Below, piece by piece: positions 44,544 through 54,081 of a DNA stretch of 64,000 nucleotides. The translations under genes and the position numbers were made by a program. Under the pieces are notes generated by a model. The model was given only the letters and a program-made list of their open reading frames with translations, was not told the DNA's origin and searched no databases. The stretch's first letter is position 1. Each line of letters opens with the position of its first letter. Where the stretch lies: assembly GCA_025666215.1 (NCBI GenBank), contig CP102593.1:4539001-4603000 (forward strand). Reading direction: 5' to 3'. This DNA is from Xanthomonas campestris pv. phormiicola (GTDB lineage Bacteria > Pseudomonadota > Gammaproteobacteria > Xanthomonadales > Xanthomonadaceae).

Positions 44544-45197
44544 TCACCCCAGCGCCAGCAGCTCGCGCATGTCGTCCATCCGCAACACCACGTCGGCGGT
44601 GGCCAGGTCCAGCTCGCGCGGATAACCGTAGCGCACCAGTGCCGCCGGCATGCCGGCGGCGTGCGCGGCCTGCAGGTCGGTGCCGGAATCGCCGACCATC
44701 AGGCAGCGCGCCGGCGGCTGCGCGAAGTGCTGCGCCAGGTGCAGCAGCGGCAGCGGGCTGGGCTTGCGCTCGGGCAGGCTGTCGCCGCCGAGCGCCGCGG
44801 CGAACGCATCGGCCACGCCGAGATGGCGCAGCAACGGCTGTACGAACGCCGAGGGCTTGTTGGTGCACAGCGCCAGCGTGACGCCGCGCGCGCGCAACTG
44901 CGCCAGCGCCTCGGCCACGCCCGGGTACAGGCGCGGGCTGCGCAGCAGGCATTCTTCGTAGTGGCGCATGAAAGCCGGCATTACCGCGTCGATCGGAGTG
45001 GCGTCGTGCGCATGCCGCCACGCGGTTTCGACCAGCTTGCGCACGCCCTCGCCGATCCAGCCGAGCACGGTGGCTTCGGGCACGCGCGCCAGGCCGAACT
45101 CGGCCAACGTGCGGTTGAGCGCTTCGGCGATATCGGCGCCGCTGTCCACCAGGGTGCCGTCCAGATCGAACACCACCAGCGCGTACGGAAATGTCAT
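44544..45197 (-). CDS. gph: Phosphoglycolate phosphatase (HAD family)
   Basis: A 217-residue HAD hydrolase. Motif I is VVFDLDGTLVDSGADI (about 8-23) with the nucleophile Asp in DLDGT; motif II is LALCTNKP, motif III lies around ERKPSPLPL, and motif IV is CLMVGDSGTDLQAAHAAGM. The cap region and length match Gph, which detoxifies 2-phosphoglycolate produced by DNA repair. Start ATG 45197. A divergent or convergent operon partner is not evident; the neighbouring LysR gene is on the same strand upstream. Confidence 0.92.
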   Translation of the reverse strand: MTFPYALVVFDLDGTLVDSGADIAEALNRTLAEFGLARVPEATVLGWIGEGVRKLVETAWRHAHDATPIDAVMPAFMRHYEECLLRSPRLYPGVAEALAQLRARGVTLALCTNKPSAFVQPLLRHLGVADAFAAALGGDSLPERKPSPLPLLHLAQHFAQPPARCLMVGDSGTDLQAAHAAGMPAALVRYGYPRELDLATADVVLRMDDMRELLALG

Positions 45198-45241
45198 GTC
45201 GTTCCCGGGTGCGAAAGCAGCGCCCATTGTAGGCGCCGCGC

Positions 45242-46144
45242 TCAGTCGCGATCCCAGTACGGCACCTCGCCGAAACGCGCGACCAGGAAATCCAGGAACG
45301 CGCGCACGATCGCCGGCTGCTGCCGGCGCGAGGCGTACACGCCGAAGATGTCCATCGTGTCCAGTTCGTGGTCGGGCAGCACGCGCTGCAATTCGCCGCT
45401 GCGCAGCAGCGCCGCGGCCTGGTAGGTCGGCAGCATGGCGATGCCGGCGCCGGCGCGCACCGCCTCCAGCAGCACGGTGGCCTCGTTGGCGGTGAAGTTG
45501 CCGCTCACCGCCACCGACACCGGTTCGCCGCGGTAGCGCAGCGGCCACTCGTGCCTGCCCACGTAGTGATGGCCCAGGCAGTTGTGTGCGGCCAGGTCGG
45601 CGGCGCTGTGCGGCGCGCCGCGCCGCTGCAGATAGGCCGGCGCCGCGCACAGCACCGAGCGGCACACGCTCAGGCGCCGCGCGATCAAGCCCGGGTCGAC
45701 GCGATGCGAGATGCGCACCGCCAGGTCGATGCGTTCCTCGACCAGGTTGACCGTGCGATCGGCCAGCAGCATGTCCACCCGCGCCTGCGGATGGCGGGCC
45801 ACGAACTCGGCCGCCGCCGCGGCCAGATGCGCCTGGCCGAACGAGGCCGAGGCGGTGACGCGCAGCTGTCCGTGCGGCTCCGGGTCGTCGCTGGCCAGTT
45901 CGTCGCGCAGCGAGGCGCCGATCGCCAGCATCGGCCGGAACCGCGCCAGCGCGGTCTCGCCGGCGCCGGTCAGGGTCACCCGCCGCGTGGTCCGGTGCAG
46001 CAGGCGCGCGCCCAGCCAGCGCTCCAGTTCGGCCAGGTGGCGCGAGACCATCGCCCGCGACAGCTCCAGCGCCTCGGCGGCCGCGGTGAGACTGCCGCGC
46101 TCGGCGACCTCGACGAACACGGCAATCGCGGTCAGACGGTCCAT
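45242..46144 (-). CDS. LysR family transcriptional regulator
   Basis: A 300-residue LysR regulator of the large CrgA/YafC-type group. The helix-turn-helix is MDRLTAIAVFVEVAERGSLT and AAAEALELSRAMVSRHLAEL (residues 1-40). The effector domain starts LRVTASASFGQAHLAAAAAE. It is divergent from the NAD(P)-binding reductase gene at 46246, its probable target, since this regulator group often controls a divergent reductase. The ligand is unknown. Confidence 0.92.
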   Translation of the reverse strand: MDRLTAIAVFVEVAERGSLTAAAEALELSRAMVSRHLAELERWLGARLLHRTTRRVTLTGAGETALARFRPMLAIGASLRDELASDDPEPHGQLRVTASASFGQAHLAAAAAEFVARHPQARVDMLLADRTVNLVEERIDLAVRISHRVDPGLIARRLSVCRSVLCAAPAYLQRRGAPHSAADLAAHNCLGHHYVGRHEWPLRYRGEPVSVAVSGNFTANEATVLLEAVRAGAGIAMLPTYQAAALLRSGELQRVLPDHELDTMDIFGVYASRRQQPAIVRAFLDFLVARFGEVPYWDRD

Positions 46145-46245
46145 TCGCTCGTTCCATGCAACAAATAATCGACTTATACGCGGTTTATCGCGCTAATTGC
46201 CGGGACTAGGCTGTGCGCATCCCATCCGTCCCCTGGAGTCCCTCG

Positions 46246-46881
46246 ATGCACATCGCCCTGATCGGCGCAACCGGCCATATCGGCCGCCACATCGCCCGCG
46301 AAGCCCTGCGCCGCGGCCATGCCGTCACCGCGCTGGTCCGCAATGCGCAGCCGCGGCCGCCGGAACTGGACGGCGCCAGCATCGTGCTCGCGTCGCTGGA
46401 CGACCGCGCCGCGCTCGCCGCCGCGGTGCGCGGCCACGACGTGCTGGCCAGCGCCTACGGCCCCGGCGCCGCCGCGGCCGACACCATTCCGGGCGTGGCC
46501 CAGACCCTGATCGATGTTGCCCGCAGCGCCGGCGTGCGCCGCCTGCTGGTGGTCGGCGGCGCCGGCAGCCTGGAAGTGGCGCCGGGCCTGCAACTGGTGG
46601 ACACGCCGGACTTCCCCGACGCCTACAAGCCCTACGCGCTGGCCCACCGCGCCGCCCTGCAGCACCTCCAGGCCGCCGCCGACCTGGACTGGACCTTCTA
46701 CGCGCCGGCCGCGGAAATCGGCCCCGGCGACCAGCGCGGCGGCGTGCGCACCCAGGCCACCGCCCTGCTCGGCGACGCGCAGGGCCATAGCGCGATCAGC
46801 TACGCCGACTACGCCAGCGCCTTCGTCGACGAGATCGAGCGCCCGCAGTACCTGCGCCAGATCGCCACCGCCGCGTACTGA
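46246..46881 (+). CDS. NAD(P)-binding NmrA/SDR-like reductase
   Basis: A 211-residue atypical short-chain dehydrogenase of the NAD(P)H-binding family (YwnB-like). The Rossmann motif is LIGATGHIGRHIAREALRRG (about 4-23), followed by VTALVRNAQP, LASLDDRAALAAAVRGHDVL and LLVVGGAGSLEV. DWTFYAPAAEIGPGDQRGG is typical of this subgroup. Start ATG 46246 lies 101 bases from the divergent LysR gene. The substrate is unknown; a redox or electrophile response role is common for such pairs. Confidence 0.88.
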   Translation: MHIALIGATGHIGRHIAREALRRGHAVTALVRNAQPRPPELDGASIVLASLDDRAALAAAVRGHDVLASAYGPGAAAADTIPGVAQTLIDVARSAGVRRLLVVGGAGSLEVAPGLQLVDTPDFPDAYKPYALAHRAALQHLQAAADLDWTFYAPAAEIGPGDQRGGVRTQATALLGDAQGHSAISYADYASAFVDEIERPQYLRQIATAAY

Positions 46882-46884
46882 GCG

Positions 46885-47151
46885 ACGCACCGGGCGTTCG
46901 GCGTCGCCTCGGCGCCGGTCAGCGGCGCCAGGGACGCGATGCTGGTCGATGCGCAGTTCTCCGCGGCGCAGGACCTGACCGCGGTGCGCTTCACCGCCGC
47001 CTGCATCCGCGCGTTCGACGAGCAAACCGCCAAGGCGACGGACGCCGCCGCGCTGGTCGCAGCGAGGCAACAGCGCTATCCGCAGCTGGGCGGCGTGGAC
47101 GCGCTGCAACTCAGCGCGCAGGTCGCCAAGGACGAACTGCGCTGGCCGTGA
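46885..47151 (+). pseudogene. Remnant of an MBL-fold hydrolase gene (internal deletion)
   Basis: Translation in the frame that ends at 47151 gives an N-terminal-type segment SGARDAMLVDAQFSAAQ joined directly to a C-terminal-type segment AVRFTAACIRAFDEQTAKA and QRYPQLGGVDALQLSAQVAK. From memory of the family, these are the two ends of a roughly 280-residue metallo-beta-lactamase-fold protein; the entire metal-binding core (HxHxDH) is missing. It lies in the same frame directly after the NmrA stop codon. A 70-residue open frame from ATG 46939 remains, but a functional product is unlikely. Confidence 0.7.
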
Positions 47152-47203
47152 GCGAACGGCCGGCGCGCGGCGGTGCACGGCACCGCCCGCGTCGGCATGC
47201 CGC

Positions 47204-48265
47204 TCAACGGAACAGCCGCCCCTGCGCCTGCACCGGTTCGGGCTCGTGGAAGCCGGCCAGGCCCACGCCGACCAGGCGGTAGCGCGTGGAGGCGGGCAAG
47301 TCGACGCGCTGGCGCAAGGCCAGCGCGATGTCGGTCAGCGCCTGCAGCGATTGCGGCGGTTGCTCCGGGGTGAAGCTGCGGGTCAGGATGCGGAACTGCG
47401 CGGTCTTCAACTTCAGCACCACGGTGCGCGCGACGCGCTCGGTGCGGCGGGTCGCGTTCCAGGTCTTTTCCGCCAGCTGCCGGATCGCCGGTTCCAGCGC
47501 GTCCAGCGCCAGGTCCTCGGCGAAGGTGTCTTCGGAAGAAATCGACTGCACCTGCTGGTCCGATTCCACCGGACGCTCGTCGATGCCGCGCGCACGCTGA
47601 TACAGGCGCAGCCCGAAGCTGCCGAAGCGCGCTTCCAGTTCCGCTTCGGCATGCGCACGCAGGTCGCCGACGGTGACGATGCCCAGCGCCGCCAGCCTGG
47701 CCTGCATCACCTTGCCCACGCCCGGCACCTTGCTGACCGGCAGCGGGGTCAGGAACGCCTCGACGCGGTGCGGACGGATCACGAACTGGCCATCGGGCTT
47801 GCGCCAGTCCGAGGCGATCTTGGCCAGGAACTTGTTCGGCGCGATGCCGGCCGAGGCGGTCAATGCGGTTTCCTCGCGGATCTGCGCGCGGATGGTCTGC
47901 GCGATCTCGGTGGCGGTGGCCAGATCGCCCTTGGGCGCGGTGACGTCGAGATAGGCCTCGTCCAGCGACAGCGGTTCGATCAGATCGGTGTGGCGCTGGA
48001 AGATCTCGCGCACCTGCCGCGACACGGCCTTGTAACGCGCGAAATCCGGCGGCACGAAGATCGCGTCCGGGCACAAGCGCTCGGCACGCAACGCCGGCAT
48101 CGCCGAGCGGATGCCGAACACGCGCGCCTCGTACGACGCGGCGCACACCACCGAGCGCATGCCGCGCCATGCCACCACCACCGGCTTGCCGCGCAATGCG
48201 GGATCGTCACGCTGCTCCACGGACGCGTAGAACGCATCCATGTCGACGTGAATGATCTTGCGCAT
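47204..48265 (-). CDS. dinB: DNA polymerase IV
   Basis: A 353-residue Y-family translesion polymerase. The catalytic motifs are [15 protein letters not shown] (about 4-18) and [13 protein letters not shown] (about 97-109) with the Asp-Glu metal ligands. The sequence also has [36 protein letters not shown] and the little-finger region. The C-terminal beta-clamp-binding end is GRLFR. No LexA-type palindrome was seen immediately upstream. Start ATG 48265. Confidence 0.96.
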   Translation of the reverse strand: MRKIIHVDMDAFYASVEQRDDPALRGKPVVVAWRGMRSVVCAASYEARVFGIRSAMPALRAERLCPDAIFVPPDFARYKAVSRQVREIFQRHTDLIEPLSLDEAYLDVTAPKGDLATATEIAQTIRAQIREETALTASAGIAPNKFLAKIASDWRKPDGQFVIRPHRVEAFLTPLPVSKVPGVGKVMQARLAALGIVTVGDLRAHAEAELEARFGSFGLRLYQRARGIDERPVESDQQVQSISSEDTFAEDLALDALEPAIRQLAEKTWNATRRTERVARTVVLKLKTAQFRILTRSFTPEQPPQSLQALTDIALALRQRVDLPASTRYRLVGVGLAGFHEPEPVQAQGRLFR

Positions 48266-48471
48266 CGGCCCTGCACCCTACGCCAGCGAACGGTAGCCGC
48301 ATGATAAGCCAGGCCTGCGCATGCACTGCGAACGCATGCCTTGATTTCGCTCAGCGCGCCGCATTGCAGCACTGCCTACGCTACGCGTGCGTACGGATAA
48401 AACGTTTGATTGAAAGCGCGGGCGTCGTGCACGCTTGCGCGCCTCGACTGTCTGCCCTGGGAAATTCGCTC

Positions 48472-48987
48472 ATGAGCCGCCTCACTTCGTATTCACGCGA
48501 ACACCTTCTCGCCAGCGCGCGCGGCGAACTGTTCGGCGCCGAGGCCGCACGCCTGCCCAACGATCCGATGCTGATGTTCGACCGCATCACCCACATCGAC
48601 GACAACGGCGGCGCGCACGGCAAGGGCGTGGTCCGCGCCGAACTCGACGTGCGCCCGGACCTGTGGTTCTTCGGCTGCCATTTCATCGACGATCCGGTGA
48701 TGCCCGGCTGCCTGGGCCTGGATGCGCTGTGGCAACTGACCGGGTTCTTCCTGACCTGGATCGGCGCGCCCGGCCGCGGCCGCGCGCTGGGCGTGGGCGA
48801 AGTGAAGTTCAGCGGACAGGTGCTGCCGAGCGCCAGGCAGGTGGTCTACGAACTGGACATCAGCCGGGTCATCAACCGCAAGCTGGTGATGGCGGTGGCC
48901 GACGGCCGCATGTCGGTGGACGGCCGCGAGATCTACACCGCCAAGGATCTGCGCGTGGGCCTGTTCACCTCGACGGAGGCGTTCTGA
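48472..48987 (+). CDS. fabA: 3-hydroxydecanoyl-ACP dehydratase/isomerase
   Basis: A 171-residue hot-dog-fold enzyme that dehydrates 3-hydroxydecanoyl-ACP and isomerises the double bond, the entry to unsaturated fatty acids. The catalytic residues His70 ([14 protein letters not shown]) and Asp84 ([11 protein letters not shown]) are at the same numbers as in E. coli. Start ATG 48472. The stop overlaps the fabB start by one base, so the pair is coupled, the classical fabAB operon. Confidence 0.97.
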   Translation: MSRLTSYSREHLLASARGELFGAEAARLPNDPMLMFDRITHIDDNGGAHGKGVVRAELDVRPDLWFFGCHFIDDPVMPGCLGLDALWQLTGFFLTWIGAPGRGRALGVGEVKFSGQVLPSARQVVYELDISRVINRKLVMAVADGRMSVDGREIYTAKDLRVGLFTSTEAF

Positions 48988-50198
48988 TGCGCCGCGTCGC
49001 GATCACCGGCATGGGCATCACCTCATGCCTGGGCAACGACCTGGACACGGTGTCGCGCGCGCTGCGCGACAGCCGCGCCGGCATCCGCGCCAACCCCGAG
49101 GCAGCCGAACACGGCCTGCGCAGCCAGGTCGGCGGCGACGTGCAACTGGACCTGGAGGCGCTGATCGATCGCAAGCTCAAGCGCTTCATGGGCGATGCGT
49201 CGGCGTATGCGTACCTGGCGCTGCGCGATGCGATCGCCGATGCGGGCCTGGACGAGGCCGTGGTCAGCGACGTGCGCACCGGCCTGATCGCCGGGTCCGG
49301 CGGCGGTTCCAGCCACTGGCAGGTGGAAGCGGCGGACCTGCTGCGCAACCGCGGCGTGCGCAAGGTCGGCCCGTACATGGTGCCGCGCACGATGTGTTCG
49401 GCGGTCTCGGCCAGCCTGGCCACCGCGTTCAAGATCAAGGGCGTGAGCTACTCGCTGTCGGCGGCGTGCGCGACGTCGGCGCACTGCATCGGCGCGGCCG
49501 CGGACCTGATCCGCCACGGCCAGCAGGACGTGATGTTCGCCGGCGGCGGCGAGGAACTGGACTGGACCATGAGCCTGATGTTCGACGCGATGGGCGCGCT
49601 GTCCAGCGTCTTCAACGACCGCCCGGCGGTGGCCTCGCGCCCGTACGACGCCGAGCGCGACGGTTTCGTCATCGCCGGCGGCGGCGGCATGCTGGTGCTG
49701 GAAGACTACGAACGCGCGGTGGCGCGCGGCGCGCGCATCCATGCCGAACTGCTCGGCTACGGCGTGACCTCCGACGGCGCCGACATGGTCGCCCCGTCCG
49801 GCGAAGGCGCGGTGCGCTGCATGCAGATGGCGATGCAGGGCGTGGACGCGCCGATCGACTACCTCAACACGCACGGCACCTCGACGCCGCTGGGCGACGT
49901 CACCGAACTGGGCGCGGTGCGCGAAGTGTTCGGCGATGCGGTGCCGCCGCTGTCCTCGACCAAGGCGCTGTCCGGGCATTCGCTGGGCGCGGCCAGCGTG
50001 CACGAGGCGATCTACTGCCTGCTGATGATGCGCGACGGCTTCATCGCCGGCTCGGCCAACATCGACGCGCTGGACCCGCGCGCCGAGGGCTTCCCGATCG
50101 TGCGCGAGAGCCGCGAGGCGACCTTGCGCACGGTGATGTCCAACAGCTTCGGCTTCGGCGGCACCAACGCTGCGCTGGTGTTCGGCAAGGTGGGCTGA
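48987..50198 (+). CDS. fabB: 3-oxoacyl-ACP synthase I
   Basis: A 403-residue thiolase-fold condensing enzyme that extends unsaturated acyl-ACP. The Cys-His-His triad is present: Cys161 in SAACATSAH, His296 in [12 protein letters not shown] and His331 in [12 protein letters not shown], within two residues of the E. coli numbering. The N-terminus [17 protein letters not shown] is standard. ATG 48987 overlaps the fabA stop (TGATG). A large repeat region follows the gene. Confidence 0.97.
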   Translation: MRRVAITGMGITSCLGNDLDTVSRALRDSRAGIRANPEAAEHGLRSQVGGDVQLDLEALIDRKLKRFMGDASAYAYLALRDAIADAGLDEAVVSDVRTGLIAGSGGGSSHWQVEAADLLRNRGVRKVGPYMVPRTMCSAVSASLATAFKIKGVSYSLSAACATSAHCIGAAADLIRHGQQDVMFAGGGEELDWTMSLMFDAMGALSSVFNDRPAVASRPYDAERDGFVIAGGGGMLVLEDYERAVARGARIHAELLGYGVTSDGADMVAPSGEGAVRCMQMAMQGVDAPIDYLNTHGTSTPLGDVTELGAVREVFGDAVPPLSSTKALSGHSLGAASVHEAIYCLLMMRDGFIAGSANIDALDPRAEGFPIVRESREATLRTVMSNSFGFGGTNAALVFGKVG

Positions 50199-50202
50199 GG
50201 GC

Positions 50203-50286
50203 GGACTCCGGACTCCGGACTCCGGACTCGGGACTCGGGACTCGGGACTCGGGACTCGGGACTCGGGACTCGGGACTCGGGACTCG
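50203..50286 (+). repeat. Heptamer array, 12 units of GGACTCC/GGACTCG
   Basis: Three GGACTCC and nine GGACTCG units run without interruption, the longest array of this family in the window. It begins four bases after the fabB stop codon. With the hairpin at 50385 and the inverted array at 50435 it fills the 303-base gap between fabB and the convergent oligopeptidase gene; no gene is supported there. Confidence 0.95.
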
Positions 50287-50384
50287 GGATGCTGTCCCGG
50301 GGCAAATCGCTGTCAAGCGATTTGATGAAAAAAGCGCCGATTTTTTAGAAAAAGAACGATCTTTTCTTGCTGTTGCAGCACAGC

Positions 50385-50428
50385 CGCTTTTCTGTGGCAG
50401 GGGCTTGAGCCCCTGCCACAGAAAAGCG
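50385..50428. repeat. Perfect 21-base-arm hairpin
   Basis: Arms at 50385-50405 and 50408-50428 are perfect complements with a two-base loop. The arm begins CGCTTTTCTGTGG and ends CAGGGGCT. It lies between two oppositely oriented heptamer arrays and between convergent genes, and could stop transcription from both sides. Confidence 0.88.
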
Positions 50429-50434
50429 CAACTG

Positions 50435-50491
50435 CAGCGCACTTGCGAAAATCCCGAGTCCCGAGTCCCGAGTCCCGAGTCCCGAGTCCCG
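50435..50491 (-). repeat. Inverted heptamer array (GGGACTC, 5 units) with CAAGTGCG tail
   Basis: Read on the minus strand, five GGGACTC units are followed by GGGATTTTCGCAAGTGCGC. The tail matches the one after the arrays at 36550 and 37300. It faces the array at 50203. Confidence 0.92.
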
Positions 50492-50501
50492 AAGAGCCCC
50501 T

Positions 50502-52526
50502 TTACCCCGCCATGCCGCTGTGCCGCAGCAAGGCGTCCAGTTCCGGCGCGCGGCCGCGGAACGCGGTGAAGTTCTCCAGCGCCGGACGGCTGCCGCCGCG
50601 CGCCAGGATCTCCTGCAGGAAGCGCGCGCCGGTGGCGGCCAGTTGGTCCGGCGCTTCCTCGAACGCGGCATAGGCGTCGGCGCTGAGCACTTCGGCCCAC
50701 TTGTAGCTGTAGTAGCCGGCGCCGTAGCCGCCGGCGAAGATGTGGCTGAACTGGTGCGGGAAGCGGTTCCATGCCGGCGGCCGGTTCACCGCGACTTCGT
50801 CGCGCACGCGTTCGAGCAGCTGCAACATGCTGTCGCCGGCCGCATCGAAGGCGTGGTGCAGCTGCATGTCGAACAGCGCGAATTCCAGCTGGCGCACGGT
50901 GAACATGCCGCTCTGGTAGTTCTTCGCCGCGAGCAGCTTGTCGAACAGCGCACGCGGCAGCCGCTGCCCGCTGTCCACGTGCGCGGTCATCGCCTGCAGC
51001 CGCGGCCATTCCCAGCAGAAGTTCTCCATGAACTGGCTGGGCAGTTCCACCGCATCCCATTCCACGCCGTTGATGCCGGCCACGCCGAGTTCGCCGACCT
51101 GGGTCAGCAACTGGTGCAGGCCGTGGCCCATCTCGTGGAACAGGGTGGTGACGTCGTTGTGGGTGAAAGTCGCCGGCTTGCCGTCGCTGCCGCGGCCGAA
51201 GTTGCACACCAGGTATACCAGCGGCGTCTGCACGCCGTCGACGCGGTCGCGGCGGTTGCGGCAGTCGTCCATCCAGGCGCCGCCGCGCTTGCCCTCGCGC
51301 GCGTACAGGTCGAGGTAGAACTGCCCGACCAGGCGGCCACGCGCATCGCTGACGCGGAAGAAGCGCACGTCCGGATGCCACAGCGGGGCGCTGTCGGCCT
51401 GCACCTGCAGGCCGTACAGGTCGCCGATGACGCCGAACAGGCCATCCAGCACCTTCGGCTCGGTGAAGTAGCGCTTCACTTCCTGCTCGGAGAAGCTGTA
51501 GCGCGCCTGCTTGAGCTTTTCGCTGGCGTAGGCCAGGTCCCAGGCCTGCAGTTCGTCCAGGCCCAGATGCTCGCGCGCGTACGCTTCCAGCTCGGCGCGG
51601 TCGCGCTGCGCGTAGGGCTTGGCGCGCGCGGCCAGGTCGCGCAGGAAGCCCAGCACCTCGTCGGGGTTCTGCGCCATCTTGGTCGCCAGCGAATACTCGG
51701 CGTAGCTGGCGAAACCGAGCAGGCCGGCCAGTTCGCCGCGCAGCGCCAGGATGCGTTCGATCGCCGCGCTGTTGTCCAGCGCCGGGTCGCCGAACTCCGA
51801 GGCGCGGATCGCGTTGGCGCGGTACAGGGTCTCGCGCAGCGCGCGGTCGTCGGCGTACATCTGCACCGGCAGGTAGCACGGCATCTGCAGGGTCAGCTTG
51901 CAGCCGGCCTGGCCGTCCTTGTCCGCGGCCGCGCGCGCGGCGGCGACCACGTCCTCGGGCAGGCCGGCCAGGCGCGCACTGTCGTCGATCTGCAGCGACC
52001 ACGCATCGGTGGCGTCGAGCACGTTCTGCGAGAACTTCGCCGACAGTGCCGACAGCTCTTCCTGGATCGCGGCGAAACGCTGCTTGTCGGCATCGCCCAG
52101 TTCGGCGCCGCCCAGGCGGAAATCGCGCAGCGCGTTGTCCAGCACCTTGCGTCGCGCCGCGTCGTAGCCGGCGGCCTCGGGCGAGGCGGCCAGCGCGCGG
52201 TATTGCGCGAACAGCGCCAGGTTCTGCCCCAGCGCGCTGGAGAAGCGCGTCAGCTTGGGCAGGTTGGCGTTGTAGGCCTCGCGCAGCGCCGGCGTATTGA
52301 CCACGCCCTGCAGGTGGTTGACCTGGCCCCAGGCGCGCCACAGGCGCTCGGTGGCGTCGTCCAGCGGCACCACGAAGCGGTCCCAGCTCACCGGCGCGAC
52401 CTGCTCGGCCTGCGCGACCGCGGCTTCGGCGGCGGCCAGCAGCGCGTCGATCGCCGGGCCGATGTGCTCGGGCTGGATCGCATCGAAGCGCGGCAGGCCG
52501 GAAAAATCGAGCAGGGGATTGGTCAT
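50502..52526 (-). CDS. prlC: Oligopeptidase A (M3 family metallopeptidase)
   Basis: A 674-residue cytoplasmic zinc oligopeptidase that degrades signal peptides and other short peptides. The zinc motif HEMGH is at about 464-468 (LFHEMGHGLHQLL) and the third ligand region is NGVEWDAVELPSQFMENF. The N-terminus MTNPLLDFSGLPRFDAIQPE and the C-terminal HIFAGGYGAGYYSYKWAEVL match the PrlC/OpdA subgroup. Length is standard. Confidence 0.95.
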   Translation of the reverse strand: MTNPLLDFSGLPRFDAIQPEHIGPAIDALLAAAEAAVAQAEQVAPVSWDRFVVPLDDATERLWRAWGQVNHLQGVVNTPALREAYNANLPKLTRFSSALGQNLALFAQYRALAASPEAAGYDAARRKVLDNALRDFRLGGAELGDADKQRFAAIQEELSALSAKFSQNVLDATDAWSLQIDDSARLAGLPEDVVAAARAAADKDGQAGCKLTLQMPCYLPVQMYADDRALRETLYRANAIRASEFGDPALDNSAAIERILALRGELAGLLGFASYAEYSLATKMAQNPDEVLGFLRDLAARAKPYAQRDRAELEAYAREHLGLDELQAWDLAYASEKLKQARYSFSEQEVKRYFTEPKVLDGLFGVIGDLYGLQVQADSAPLWHPDVRFFRVSDARGRLVGQFYLDLYAREGKRGGAWMDDCRNRRDRVDGVQTPLVYLVCNFGRGSDGKPATFTHNDVTTLFHEMGHGLHQLLTQVGELGVAGINGVEWDAVELPSQFMENFCWEWPRLQAMTAHVDSGQRLPRALFDKLLAAKNYQSGMFTVRQLEFALFDMQLHHAFDAAGDSMLQLLERVRDEVAVNRPPAWNRFPHQFSHIFAGGYGAGYYSYKWAEVLSADAYAAFEEAPDQLAATGARFLQEILARGGSRPALENFTAFRGRAPELDALLRHSGMAG

Positions 52527-52587
52527 CGCGGGAATCTCGGTAGCGGAGGAAGGGCCGGCGCTGCCGGCCTCGAGGGGGATATGGCGG

Positions 52588-53691
52588 TCAGGACAGCGCG
52601 GCACAAGCCAGCGGCGGCAGCCCGGCGCCGGCCACCGCCGCGGCCAGCTGCGCGTCGGCCTGCTCCACGTCGATGCCGTGCTGGCGGTACCAGTCGGGCT
52701 GGTAGTAGCTGTGCCCGTAGCGCTCGCCGCTGTCGCACAGGATGGTGACGATGGAACCGCTGCGGCCCTGCTCGCGCATCCGCGTCGCCGCCTGCAGCAC
52801 GCCGACGAAGTTGGTGCCGGTGGAGCCGCCGACGCGACGGCCCAGGCGCGCGCTCACGTAGCGCATCGCCGCCAGGCTCAGCGCATCGGGCACCTTGACC
52901 ATCGCATCGACGCAGCTGGGGATGAAGCTCGATTCCACCCGCGGCCGGCCGATGCCCTCGATGCGCGAACCGCCGGTGCTGGCCAGGCCGGCGTAGTCGC
53001 GCCCGGCCAGCGCTTCGCAATAGCCTTCGAAGAACACCGACACTTCCGGATCCGCGCACAGGATGCGGGTGGCGTGGCGGCGGTAGCGCACGTAGCGGCC
53101 CAGCGTGGCGGCGGTGCCACCGGTGCCGGGGCTGCACACGATCCATTCCGGCACCGGGTGCGGTTCTTCCTGCATCTGCCGGAAGATCGACTCGGCGATG
53201 TTGTTGTTGGCGCGCCAGTCGGTGGCGCGCTCGGCGTACAGGAACTGGTCCATGAAGTGGCCGCCGCTGGCGCGCGCCAGCTGCACCGAATCGGCGTGCA
53301 GGTCGCAGGCGCGCTCGACCAGGTGGCAGCGCCCGCCCTGGAACTCGATCGCGGCGATCTTCTCCGGCGAGGTCGCGGCCGGCATCACCGCGATGAACGG
53401 CAATCCCAGCAGGCGCGCGAAATAGGCTTCGGACACCGCGGTGGAGCCGCTCGAGGCCTCGATCACCGGCCGCCCCTCGCGCAGCCAGCCGTTGGCCAGC
53501 GCGTACAGGAACAGCGAGCGCGCCAGGCGGTGCTTGAGGCTGCCGGTGGGATGGCTGGACTCGTCCTTGAAATACAGGTCGATGCCGGGGAAACCGGGCA
53601 GGTCCAGCGGGATCAGGTGGGTGTCGGCCGAACGGTTGAAATCGGCTTCGATCTTCTGGATGGCGTTGGCCACCCAATCGCGAGGGGTCAT
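52588..53691 (-). CDS. PLP-dependent cysteine synthase family protein (Cds1/desulfhydrase-like)
   Basis: A 367-residue fold-type II PLP enzyme. The PLP lysine is in [12 protein letters not shown] (about 59-70), the phosphate/substrate loop is [14 protein letters not shown], and [12 protein letters not shown] and [15 protein letters not shown] are also present. It resembles the subgroup containing the mycobacterial L-cysteine desulfhydrase Cds1 more than CysK or CysM. It may release sulfide from cysteine or make cysteine; sequence alone does not decide. [15 protein letters not shown] at 53691 is taken as the start. Confidence 0.85.
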   Translation of the reverse strand: MTPRDWVANAIQKIEADFNRSADTHLIPLDLPGFPGIDLYFKDESSHPTGSLKHRLARSLFLYALANGWLREGRPVIEASSGSTAVSEAYFARLLGLPFIAVMPAATSPEKIAAIEFQGGRCHLVERACDLHADSVQLARASGGHFMDQFLYAERATDWRANNNIAESIFRQMQEEPHPVPEWIVCSPGTGGTAATLGRYVRYRRHATRILCADPEVSVFFEGYCEALAGRDYAGLASTGGSRIEGIGRPRVESSFIPSCVDAMVKVPDALSLAAMRYVSARLGRRVGGSTGTNFVGVLQAATRMREQGRSGSIVTILCDSGERYGHSYYQPDWYRQHGIDVEQADAQLAAAVAGAGLPPLACAALS

Positions 53692-53825
53692 GGCGGTGCG
53701 CAGGACGGGAAAATCGCGTCCACGATACACGCACGCCCCGCGCCCTGGGGCTGCGCCGGGGCGGCAAGGCCGGCGACGTTCACCTGGCGGCGGCGCCTTG
53801 GCCGCCCCGGCGCACCGCCGCTCAG

Positions 53826-54038
53826 TCAGCCTGCCGCGACGCCGAAGCCGGCATCGGCGATGGCGCGCTCGATCGCCGCGGCGTCGGTGCGGGTCTCGTC
53901 GTAGTCGACGCCGACGCGGCCGCCGTCCAGCACGACCGCGGCCGCGGCGACCCCGGCGCTGGCCTCCAGCACCCGTTGCAGCCGCGCCGAGCAGCCGCCG
54001 CAGGTCATGCCCTGGACCGTGAGTTCGAGATGGCGCAT
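53826..54038 (-). CDS. Heavy-metal-associated domain copper chaperone (CopZ-like)
   Basis: A 70-residue single HMA domain. The metal-binding loop is [17 protein letters not shown] (about 9-25) with CxxC. The rest follows the beta-alpha-beta-beta-alpha-beta ferredoxin-like pattern and ends ADAGFGV. It lies 43 bases downstream of the Cu(I) ATPase gene on the same strand and probably delivers Cu(I) to it. Confidence 0.92.
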   Translation of the reverse strand: MRHLELTVQGMTCGGCSARLQRVLEASAGVAAAAVVLDGGRVGVDYDETRTDAAAIERAIADAGFGVAAG

Positions 54039-54081
54039 TGCAGTGTCCTCGTTTGGAAATAACGTTGCCGCCGCGCCGCGC

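Noticed and set aside
48266..48471. LexA box upstream of dinB, and FabR/DesT-type operator upstream of fabA
   Set aside because: No LexA palindrome is visible. Only short arms TACGC/GCGTA and an AAACGTTT palindrome occur near 48378-48405, too weak to call a fabA operator.
50203..50491. CRISPR-like array
   Set aside because: Units are seven bases with no spacers, and no cas gene is near; it is a tandem heptamer repeat.
50520..52748. Long open frame antisense to oligopeptidase A (about 740 codons)
   Set aside because: It mirrors the codon pattern of prlC and has no recognisable motif.
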